DNA from: Oscheius tipulae
Lineage: Eukaryota > Nematoda > Chromadorea > Rhabditida > Rhabditidae
Direction: 5' to 3'
Length of the DNA stretch: 64,000 nt
Assembly (NCBI GenBank): GCA_037178975.1
Contig: JASJZH010000002.1
Coordinates: 6,313,501 to 6,377,500 of the forward strand
Position 1 is the first letter of the stretch, and each line of letters starts with the position of its first letter. Position numbers and translations under genes: made by a program. Below, piece after piece: positions 24,407 through 33,666 of the stretch. The notes below the pieces were generated by a model that was given only the letters and a program-made list of their open reading frames with translations, did no database searches and was not told the DNA's origin.

Positions 24407-26976
24407 TTACAAAGGATGCTTCTCTCTGAATCGCAACAGAAGACGTTCAGCCAACGGAGAGCTACCTTCTCTCATCGAAGCTCGTTCCTTTAGCAAAACC
24501 CTAGAAGTTTAAGTTTATATTTTGAACAGAAAGCTCTTACGGAGTGCTTTCCCAATGATTCGGGTTTTCCGATTCTGTACAGGAATGGATCAGAACTTGG
24601 TTGAAGAGGTCTCTCTGGGCATGAGAACCCCCAATGTGAACTATCTGATCACGTACTGGGAGAATCTTCTCGGCTGCGGAGGCGTATTTCTCGTTCAGGT
24701 AGTCAACGAAGCCTTCATACAGTTCCAACCCTACTAGACGATTGATGGCGGCGCTTTCATTGTTGGAAGTTCTGAAACGTCATCTGACAGAGAGAAACAG
24801 AAAGATAACTGAAGTCAAGGCTTTTGGAGTACGTTTAATATTGAGAGATTAGCTATCGTTCCAGCAGACGACTGACAACCAAGAAAATATATTTTCTTCG
24901 ATTTAAAAAGCGTCCAGAAGTGGTCCAAATAAAGTAGGAACGCTTTCTGTAACTGTATGGTGGGTCCAATGAAACTGTGGCTTGTACTACCAGTTCACCT
25001 ACCCTTGGTCTTCTGCGAAGAAGAGGAAACCAGCGGAGGCACACTCAAAAATTGTGGATTCGGGTGGGAAGACCTGGCCGGAGCAGAGTCCGAAGACCAA
25101 TTCTTGAACAGAATGGCGGATTGGAAAAACAAGGACTTTTTGAGAACGGAAAGGAAGAAAAAGATCAAAAAGTCAGAGGAAGAAGGGCATGAAAAGTCTG
25201 AAGAACTTTTCGAGAAGAGTGAATGGGATGTGCCGGCCGCGGTCTAACCGGAAATAAGGAGGGACAGAGTGCTAGACGGAGGAGGATTCTGCCCAGAAGG
25301 TTGGCTCAAAGAAGCAGAAACCAAAGAGCTGAGGTCTTGGAGTTAAAAAATAGCTTAAAGAGTAGCAAATAAACATCTCTCAAGCAGTCTACTGAACACA
25401 GAATCCCACTATTTGTAGTACAAACGTCATGCACAAATCAGATAAGACGTTTTCTGGCATATTTGATCTCATTTTAAAGCTCATGACGAGAAACATTCTA
25501 TGAGAGTACTCGCCAGAACATATCATCTAGTCTGTCGAAAATAGGAGGTCGGTGCGGCGCGCTTCACAAGCCGTTCTCTCTGACACTCGGAGGGTAATTG
25601 GTGTATTGGTAAGAGGCGCACTTTCGACCCGAACGAATTCACTTGGTGGCATTTGATCAAATATCAAAGCATTCACAATCTACGATCTGGAAATGTTGTT
25701 ATAGATGAAATTGTGTGGGTTTTTTGAGAGAGAGAGACACTATTAGAAAGAACCAACCTTGTAAAGTTGACCAGGGATTCATGTATTTTCTTCTCATTCT
25801 CGTGGTCTCCTCTCCCGACAAAGAAGGTCCCAAAGTGACAGTCATTGAAAGCTGTGATATGGTCATCGCAGTGAGAGGCCAGATCCGGTAGGCGTTTCCA
25901 TCTGTCTCCAATGTCGACCTTCTCCATCTGGAGTCGTGTTAGCAATGAAGTCGCATCCACGATATCCAACATGTAGGAGCTTTTGGCAGTTCTGGGACAG
26001 ACTTCTCTGTCAAAGACCTCCAAAGCAGCTTTATGATCTCCCAGTTCCATGTGATACAGAGCTGTGTGCCAGTAGTTGTGAGTCGCCAGATAGGCTCCCG
26101 GCTGAAAATGTTGGTGACAGTGACAGTCATCCTACCGCCCAATCCTCCACCGTTTCTTCCATAAACTTCAATCCTTCTCCATACCGTCCAGTCATTTCCA
26201 GAACATGTGCGCGAGCATGACTGGCCCAGCAGTCCCTCGGATTCATTTCTAGAGCCTGTGTATTTATTTACCATTGTTCAGAAAGATCATACCAAAAGAG
26301 CTTCCTTCTCTGCCTCTCTGTACTGTCCACTCTCTTCCAACCCGAATGCATACATGCCATGAAGATAGCTAAGAGAGTTTTCATGGTCGAAGCCTCTTAC
26401 CTGTAGCCTGGCATGTCTCTTTTCCATTTGGGAAGAAGTCTTGCTATCGAGTCTCGCATTTCTTTTGCATCGCCGAGGAAGAAGTTAGTGTCGTGTGCAA
26501 GTTTTAGAGAAAGAAGGTCGTTTGGGTGATCGTTCAGAATGCCTTCCCAAATCTCTCGGGCGGCTTTGAGGTGACCGTATCCCCAATTCTTTACAGCTGA
26601 GACGTGCTTTTTCTCCCAATCGGTTCCTCTACTGTTGGCGTCTTTCTAAAAGAGTAGAGGCTTTGTCATTGTCACTTACCTCTAGCGAAAGAATCTCCTT
26701 CTCCAGCTCCCCATTGATTCTGAACGAAGTCGATGTACTCAGTACCTCCACAGCACATTTGAACGCTCTGGGAAGAATAGCTCCGGGATTTTCCATGGTC
26801 ATCTTCTCCATTGTTCCTTCGATCCCACCCAGTTCTTCACAATCCGTAAAGGCGACCAACTGCCGTTGAAGTGAATCGAACATTTTAACGGCTTCATCAG
26901 AAGGGGTTGAGAAGTGAAGGTCTTCGGCTTTGAATGCTTCGATGCCACGAAGATTGCTGGACAGCCAACTTGCCAT
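24407..26976 (-). CDS. TTC38-like TPR protein, copy B
   Basis: The middle tandem copy runs from ATG 26976 (MASWLSSNLRGIEAF) to TAA 24407. It has FSTPSDEAVKMFDSLQRQ, DCEELGGIEGTMEKM, MEKVDIGDRWKRLPD, CHFGTFFVGRGDHENEK, then YASAAEKILPVRDQIVHIGG and SHAQRDLFNQVLIHSC. The last exon reads VLLKERASMREGSSPLAERL. One intron (about 24775-25757) is close to 1 kb, far larger than its counterparts in copies A and C. It holds an ORF on the opposite strand (24957-25247). Nothing shows that the copy is broken. Copies A, B and C are well diverged, so duplication is not recent. Confidence 0.85.
24957..25247 (+). CDS. Nested small secreted acidic/basic protein, unknown
   Basis: This single-exon frame lies on the plus strand inside an intron of the minus-strand TTC38 copy B. 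From the second ATG (24969) it begins MKLWLVLPVHLPLVFC, a plausible signal peptide. About 75 charged residues follow, with a Cys, three Trp and a Lys/Glu-rich helix-like stretch (RKKKIKKSEEEGHEKSEELF). An AATAAA lies about 120 nt after the stop (25368-25373). I do not recognise a family. Alternative start 24957 adds MVGP. A nested real gene is plausible; a chance ORF cannot be excluded. Confidence 0.4.
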   Translation: MVGPMKLWLVLPVHLPLVFCEEEETSGGTLKNCGFGWEDLAGAESEDQFLNRMADWKNKDFLRTERKKKIKKSEEEGHEKSEELFEKSEWDVPAAV

Positions 26977-27107
26977 GCCGTGATAGAGAGAGACCAAATG
27001 ACCCTGGTCGATAACACGGTCTTATAAACAGAGAAAGTGCAAACAGGGACACAGTGTATGAAATGTGTGTTTCGGAAAGTTTATTAAGCACAATGTACAC
27101 AGTGTAT

Positions 27108-28773
27108 TTAAAGCGGATGACGCCTCCTGAACTGGAGAGCAAGTCGTTCGGCGAGTGGAGAGACACCCGTTCTAATTGAAGCTCGCTCTTCCAACACAAT
27201 TCTGAAAAATTTAGCCTTTCAGTGGTACTGTTCCTCTATCTCTCTGTCTCTGAACTCAATCTGAACTCACGGCGTCATTCTCCAATGGTCCTCCTTTTCC
27301 GACAAACTACACGAATGAATCAGAGCCTGTGTGAAGATGTCCCTCTGAGCATGCGAGCCGCCGATCCTATAGACCTCGTTACGAACAGCCAACATCTTCT
27401 CGGCAGCCTGGTCGTACTTCTCGTTCATGTAGTCCGACATGCCTTCGTACAGTCGCAAACCAACAATCTGATTGACTTTGGCTGTGTCATTCACACCACT
27501 CTTTGTGAAGTTTACAAGAGAATCGTGCATTTTTTTCTCGACCTCGTAGTCCTCCCTGGCCAGGAAAAGAGCCCCCATGTGGACGTCGTTGAACGCGGTC
27601 ACATGGTCTTGCCAGTGTGAACTAATGTCCGGGAGGTTCTTCCACCTGTTCCCAACATTGACTCCTTCCATTTCTAGCCTCAGCAGCAGGGCTGTGGCAT
27701 CGGCCATGTCTAAGACTGCACTTCGTTTTGCTGCTCGTCTTGAGACCTCTCTGAGAAGTTTACTTTCAGGTGGAAGCTTGCTTCAGACTCACAGATCATA
27801 AATACTGACAGCTTCCTCGTACTCTCCTTTCTCGATGTGAAAGACACCCTTATGCCAAAAGTTATGGGTGGCGATGATCCAGCCGGGCTGAAAAGATGAA
27901 GGTTTGTTGAGGAAATGCGAGACAGAGAGAAGGAGAGACAGTGACGCACCATCCAATCGTCCATGGTTTTCTCTAGGAAACTGATGCCTTCATTGAATCG
28001 TCCGTTCATTTCCATAACATGAGCTCGGGCATGTGTTGCCCAGCAGTCGTATCTGTTCAAATGGAGAGCCTGAAATCCTAATTACCTTATATTCGAAAGA
28101 CCACTAACCGTTAATGCTTCTGCTTCTGCCTCTCTGTACTGTCCACATTCCTCCAAGCCGAAAGCATACATTCCATGGAGGAAACTGTAGCACGGCATGT
28201 CATTTCTCCAGAAGGTCATGACTCTCTTCATCGAGTCTCTTTTGTTTTTGCAGTCGCCCATGAAGAAGTATGCCTCGTGAGCCATTTTGAGAGCCAAGAG
28301 ATCAGTAGGATGCTCCTGGAGGATCTCTTCCCAGGTCACTGCAGAATCAGCAAAATGTCCATAGCCCCACTGTTTCAGAGCTTTCACGTGGGCCTTCTCC
28401 CAGGCTGTTCCTCGGGCGGTAGTCTCTTTCTGAACAGAAACAGTTAGAGTGGCAGTGAATACTCCTTTGTACTCACCTCCAACTGCAGGATCTTCTTCTC
28501 CAGGCACTGATTGATTCTGGCTGATGTCCCTGTTCCCATCAACTCCAGTACATACTTAAAACATCGCGTGATAATGGCATCTGGATCGGCAGCAATCATC
28601 TCAGCTGCTGTGTGAGCCAGGCCTCCCAGCTGAGCACAATCTGTCCATGACACGAGCTGTCTGAGCAGTCCATCAAACAGTTTCATCGCCTCATCATTGG
28701 TAGTCGATACATGGAGACCCTCCTCGCGCCAGGCAGCAACTCCACGTAGATTTGTGGCACACCACTCGGCCAT
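27108..28773 (-). CDS. TTC38-like TPR protein, copy C
   Basis: The 5'-most tandem copy runs from ATG 28773 (MAEWCATNLRGVAAW) to TAA 27108. Motifs are VSTTNDEAMKLFDGLLRQL, DCAQLGGLAHTAAEM, HPTDLLALKMAHEAYFFMGD, SFLHGMYAFGLEECGQYREA, DCWATHARAHVMEMNGRF, MEGVNVGNRWKNLPD and YRIGGSHAQRDIFTQALIHS. The last exon is IVLEERASIRTGVSPLAERL. Only 131 bp separate its stop from the ATG of copy B, and 224 bp separate B from A, spacing that would suit a polycistronic transcript. All introns are short. Confidence 0.87.
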
Positions 28774-30510
28774 CTGGAAAGAAGAGGATTAGGCGAGAGA
28801 AGAGGAAGAGAGTAGAATGAGAGCTATCCAAAACTATGCGTTTTTAAAAAGGAAGAGAGGGAAGTGGAAATATGTTTATGGACTTTGAAAACACAATAAT
28901 AATTTATGTGTTTTAGAAATACGAGAGAACACTGTCAATAAGGCACTAACATGTAAAATTCAGGAGACAGAGAGAGAGAGATAGATAGACAGAGACAGTT
29001 AAAGTAGTCTACTAGTAGCCTGAAGCGAGATGGCATCAGCGTTAATTGAAGGGTCCCAAGTTCAAATCCCGCCTCGGCTCAATCAATGCTTCCATTCTTT
29101 CACAGAGGTCGGTAAATTTAAAAAAAATGATAGTAGCTTTGCTACGAAGATAGGGCGTTCTTGGAGTCAGAGGCACCTGTCCAGCTTAGAACGTAAGCCT
29201 ACTCGATCTGGCCCCTCAGGCTGTACCCGCATGCAATTGAGCTCGCTCTGGCATTGGCTACGGGTCAAACTTTATCTTGACTGAACCGACTGACCTCGAG
29301 CAGACGCTCTGACGGAACTAGCAATACTGAATTTGGCAGCCTTAAGTTTTTGACTTGTCAATTCCTGTCATACACAAGTCCTCTACCACAGTTATTCTAC
29401 TCGATGCTCTACTGATGGCTTGTTGTCTAATTTGTCGCCTCTTGACTCCAGTGGCTACTGCCCAGAAGGTATGTTTTGGAAGGAGAATACGAGTCAGTTG
29501 CTTTCACAGAGAGACATACAGAGAGACAGAGTGAGAAAGAATGCTAGCGATAGAGATGGGGGAGCTCCGAATGGCAAAAACATTTATAAAAGTCAGAGCC
29601 TAGGCAAAACAAGTAAAGGGGGAGAAGAGGGCAGATGAAACCACTTCCAAGACACGTTTCTGTAGTTGTTAGAAACACAAAACACTTGATAGATGAATAG
29701 AAACACTCAAAGGAAAAGAAAGAAGGCACATAAGAAAAGAAGGGCATCGAAGGCACTGGGCACTTTTTCGAAAGCTTGTGTGCTATTTGGTTCCTCTGTG
29801 GTCAACAAGGGGAAGCACGTGGTCTAGAGGCGGATAAACATTCGTTAGCAAAGCGCGTCAAACCCTATTCAACCTGTCTTTTTTATTAGCTGGGGGAATT
29901 GAAAGGAAATGATTTTGACAAGGGTATGGGCTGGGGAAATTGTCTTATTTCTCTGTGTCTCTATTTCTTTGTCTCTCTATCTCTCTGTCTCTCTTAAAGT
30001 GGACGAAAAATTTTACGAATCACCTCAAAAAAAAAACCAGATAGTACAGAGACTCAAATCGGACGATAAGACCTCTAGTCGAGAGTGAAAGCTCCTGGTA
30101 GCCTACCCAGTTGAAATATTAGGAGGTATGTATCTCTTATACCACCAGTTTTAATAAGAGGAGTTTAAACGGTCCATAAAATCAAGAAATCAATACATCA
30201 GGAAGGGAAAAAGTGACAAGACTGGAGGAGGAACGCTTGTTTTCTCCATCTGCACTCCAAAAGATTGGAACCGATAGTCAGTTCTTTTCGAAAAGCGCTT
30301 GTTTTCCCACTGAATTTAGTCTCTAAAAGGGGAAGTAGTGTTTGTTTTTAATGTTGCGATAGGTTCAAGGCGATTCAGCCTGTATGCCCGAACCCATTTG
30401 CTGCCAGATATATCAAATTGAACGCGTTCACGTGGAGAGAACTAGCAGCGTCGGGTCTCGTTACTTCTGTGAGAGAAGGAGGCGGGTCCTTGTGCAACAT
30501 CATTCGCGCC
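28774..30510. other. Intergenic region with tRNA-like element and R1 repeat
   Basis: The stretch holds a GACAGAGA-rich run (28960-28995), a plus-strand tRNA-like element at about 29020-29080 (AAGTTCAAATCCCGCCT) and R1 copy 2 at 29395-29490. A further tRNA-like remnant lies near 29815-29880. No gene is seen. Confidence 0.5.
29395..29490 (+). repeat. Dispersed repeat R1, copy 2
   Basis: TACTCGATGCTCTACTGATG, then GGCTTGTTGTCTAATTTG, CTTGACTCCAGTGGCTACTG, CCCAGAAGGTATGTTTTGG. It keeps the same order as the copy at 3155-3245. Confidence 0.65.
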
Positions 30511-32576
30511 ATGCGAACTGCGCTACTGCTGTCTGTTCCAGTTCTAGTCGCTCTCGTAAAAGATGTCAGGTAGGCCTGTCCTTCTGTCTCTCTGTCTCTT
30601 TGTCTACTTGTCTCTCTATCCCTCTGTCTGTCTCTATGACCTGACAAAGCGAGAAAGCTGTTTTCCCAGTTTCAAATAAGAAAATCAGAATGGAATTGCA
30701 TTCATACCCTGGGTTACCTTAGAAAACATAAAACCAGGGAAATTGTCATCTGGGGGGTTCAAACCAACAGCCCTCGGTAACGTTTGAACTCCATACAACC
30801 AAGCTAATCATTTGGCCATTGAATCGAAACAGACGCGCCCGTTTTGTCTCGGAAGATTCTGCAAAGTGGCTTAATAGTTAGCGCGCTCGTCTAGTAATCT
30901 GAAAGTCCGAGTTGTGAGCTGCTCGGAAAAGTCCCCACAAATGAATAAAGTATTATTTTTCGCTAAGGTTCTTGAGAGAACTCAACATGATCCCGCTGTT
31001 AGTTTTCATTTCATAATCACAATAGATTGTTTTTTTTCTTCTTTCTGCTAGTATCTATTCTTCCTCTTCTATTTCTATTTCTCATTTGTTCCAGCTGCCT
31101 TAGTCAGCTCAAAGCGGGTCTCACTGTAATTTTATCTTTAACACTTGTCTCAAGTTGTCAATTGTCTTGAGATCTGGTTTCTCTATCTCTCTTCCTCCGA
31201 ACCCGTATGTAAAACGAAGGTTAATTGGGTTTAAGAAGGTCGTCTCACAGATTTGAACCCCTCCTCGTGGAGGACGAGACTCTCCAGCCAGCCAGACCGG
31301 CCTCTCCAAGTGCAAAAAGTGAAATCATCAAAACACAGCGTGTTCAATTTACGATGGTGGGGAAGTACTAGGTAAAAAGGCTAGACAGGAATCCGAGGCA
31401 CGAAAAAGTTTTCTTCCGCTGCAAACTTCCGCGGGAAGTGGGACTATCTTTGAAACAGAGATTTATGGGTGGACGTGAGATTGTTTAGAGAGACAGAGAA
31501 AGGGGTCCTAAAAATCCGAAACTGGGCGAGCGGCTGCACAAAAGTGAACAAAGGTATTCCCTGATGTCATGTCCACGTGGTCCCACCTGTTTTGTCAGAG
31601 ATAATGAAGGGTACATTGTACACGAAAGTCAAAAAAGCTATCAAGTGGCTACAGCCTTCTGACTAAAAGAAAAACCGCAAATTTCCAGAGCAACGTGCAC
31701 GGTCCTCGACCACCAGGCCTGCGACGAGCTATGTAAAGTGGATAATTTCTGGTATGGACATTGTACCGCGTGGGATGGGAAGGATTTTAGGTAGTTTACT
31801 TTGAAAAGACAAAAAAGAAAGTTTAAGCTGTAAATGCTTCGACTACAAGGAGCCGCTCACGGGTAAAATCTGCGTCGGACAACAGGAGCACTGCTCACGC
31901 AAGTGCCAGCAGGGGGTGAGTGTCGTGATTACGAGAGTCGAAAGTGATAACGAAGAAAACGGATTTTTGCTGATAAGAGCTGGAAAGATTATAGGGTTCG
32001 GAGGGCGGACAGACAGAAAGAGACAGTGAGACAGTAGGACGGAGAGACAGAGAGACAGAAAGACAAACCGAAGACGAACTGACCTCCATTTTCCTTCAAA
32101 GCTTGCATTCGGTCCGGTAGATGCCACTGAGGACGAGTAGGAGACGACAAGACCTGACGACAAGTTGTTGAGAGCGCATCAGGTAGAATACCACAAAGAC
32201 AAGTGTGGATTATGCTAGACTGGACTGGACAAGTTTGGCAAAATCCACTTATGGTGACTTGTCAAGTCCATTATGGATAACCTGGAATTATTTTAAATTT
32301 ATTCTATTCTATGCTTTCTCGCCAGCTTGCCGTCTGATACTCTCGTCTCTCGTCTTCAGTGGCTGCTACCGGACCAAGTATAAGTTTCCTTGACAGAAAC
32401 AGACCGACACCCACAGAAAGACAGAGAGACAAAGAATTTAGGGTTCTGAGGGCGGATTCTGCTATCCGCAACGGGACCCGACAGGCGAGACGTCACGCAC
32501 CGGCTGCGAATGTTTCAAGGAGCTTCCACCGATTTTGAAACGAAGAAAACGAAGCAACTATGTACGGGTACTTTAA
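30511..32576 (+). CDS. Secreted double CS-alpha-beta defensin-like protein
   Basis: Four exons (30511-30569, 31689-31790, 31828-31915, 32442-32576) encode about 127 residues. Exon 1 is a signal peptide (MRTALLLSVPVLVALV). The rest holds two consecutive six-cysteine modules. Module 1, over exons 2-3, is C-x7-C-x3-C-x9-C-x9-C-x1-C, with G-x-C at Cys4 and C-K-C at the end. Module 2, over exons 3-4, is C-x6-C-x3-C-x9-C-x14-C-x1-C, ending C-E-C. The C-x3-C and C-x-C spacing is the CS-alpha-beta signature of invertebrate defensins. A basic KRRKRSNYVRVL tail follows. AATAAA overlaps the stop (32575-32580). Antimicrobial action is inferred from the fold pattern only. Intron 1 is 1.1 kb and contains two tRNA-like elements. 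No frame break is seen. The gene is convergent with the Ly6-like gene. Confidence 0.68.
30858..30930 (+). repeat. tRNA-like element in defensin-like gene intron
   Basis: GTGGCTTAATAGTTAGCGCG resembles an A-box region, followed by CTAGTAATCTGAAAGTCCGAG with a decayed B-box (CGAGTTGTGAG). A minus-strand relative lies at about 30755-30830. Confidence 0.45.
31240..31310 (-). repeat. tRNA-like element in defensin-like gene intron
   Basis: On the minus strand it has GGCCGGTCTGGCTGGCTGG and a B-box GGGGTTCAAATC. The arms CCTCCACGAGG can form a small hairpin, reminiscent of a Leu or Ser type-II variable arm. No full cloverleaf could be drawn. Confidence 0.4.
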
Positions 32577-32725
32577 TAAAGAGACGAGAGAGTTTTGGTC
32601 TAGAATACAATGTAGTCATCAGGGGGAGAAAGACAAGAGACAATAGAAAACGTGGGGGGAACTTTGGCACTGCTGCACAGGTTCGAAAAGATAGGGAGGA
32701 CACCTGATTATGGGAGATATGACGG

Positions 32726-33666
32726 TCAGATGGTCAGAAGAAGAGACAAGAAGAGGATGAGGACACGTGGGGAACTTGAAGAGACGTTGCATCTGAAAAT
32801 AGAACTATCACTGTCACTCTTTCCCTATTCTCTCTAGCCTACCAGACCATGTACCAGTTCCCCCATTTTTCGGTTCAATGGGGCCAGTTTGGTTTAATGT
32901 GTCTGGCTCCAACCACAGATCACTCTTACCTGTCTCCGAGACAACTGCAGACCCTGATCCTTTGGGAGTCGCCCTTCTCGTGACGGAACAGATCGGCTGC
33001 TGACATCTCTCTGAATATCTTGATCAATCATATTAGAGCGTAGAGCATACCGACAAATGTCGAATCTGTCGAACATGGAAAGAGTATGGTTGTTGAGGCC
33101 ACGTTTGGAGAGAGTCAGAGCACAGCCCCTCATTGTTAGTCGTCTTCCTGTTGGCTGACCTAAAAAAAATCGGTGTCTTTCTTCCTCTCTTTCTCTCTGT
33201 CTTTTTGTCTCTCTGTTTCTCTGTCTCTCTCACCCAAAATGAAGACGTCCTGTTGCACTGTGAGACAGATGGTCCTGCAGGAGACTACCTGCATGTCCTT
33301 TGGATCCATCGGTTCATCACACTGATGGGTGAAGTTTTTCGGTGTGGAGAAGTATCTGGAATTGGTTAATGAGTCAGAGTCCTCTCATCTTACTTGTCAA
33401 GCCCCTTGTAGAAGTATTCCTCATAGCCTGTCGACATGCACGAGTAGCAGTGATTCTGGCGCAGCGAGACTGAAAACAATAACTGCTCTTGGTATAAAAT
33501 TACAATAATTAGCGAGTGCAAAAAGTGCGCGACAAAGAAAGTTACGTCTCGAAGCCTTGCGGCTCCCCTGATCTTGGCGGGCGTAGACGACCGAATCCTT
33601 CTGGGATTGGAACGAACCTGCTCCAATGACATGGGCTATGGAGAGGACGAGCAGCCAGAGGCGCAT
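32726..33666 (-). CDS. Ly6/uPAR-like GPI-anchored surface protein
   Basis: Six exons run from ATG 33666 to TGA 32726. The first is a signal peptide (MRLWLLVLSIAHVIGAG). The body has the three-finger pattern: NHCYSCMSTGYEEYF, FTHQCDEPMDPKDMQVVSCR, TICLTVQQDVFILG, LTMRGCALTLSKRGLN, FDRFDICREMSAADLF and, at the end, IRVCSCLGDRCN. The C-terminal CxC...CN closes the domain. Directly after CN comes a Ser-rich spacer and a hydrophobic tail (VLILFLSLLLTI) ending at the stop, as in GPI-anchor signals. The MRGC block is typical of a large nematode secreted/GPI Ly6-related group. Exact role unknown. One intron (within DIC-REM) is 40 nt. The gene converges on the defensin-like gene with 149 bp between stops. 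Confidence 0.72.

Noticed and set aside
24407-26976. Copy B of TTC38 as a pseudogene
   Set aside because: The enlarged intron raised suspicion, but all recognised blocks and splice sites remain in frame.
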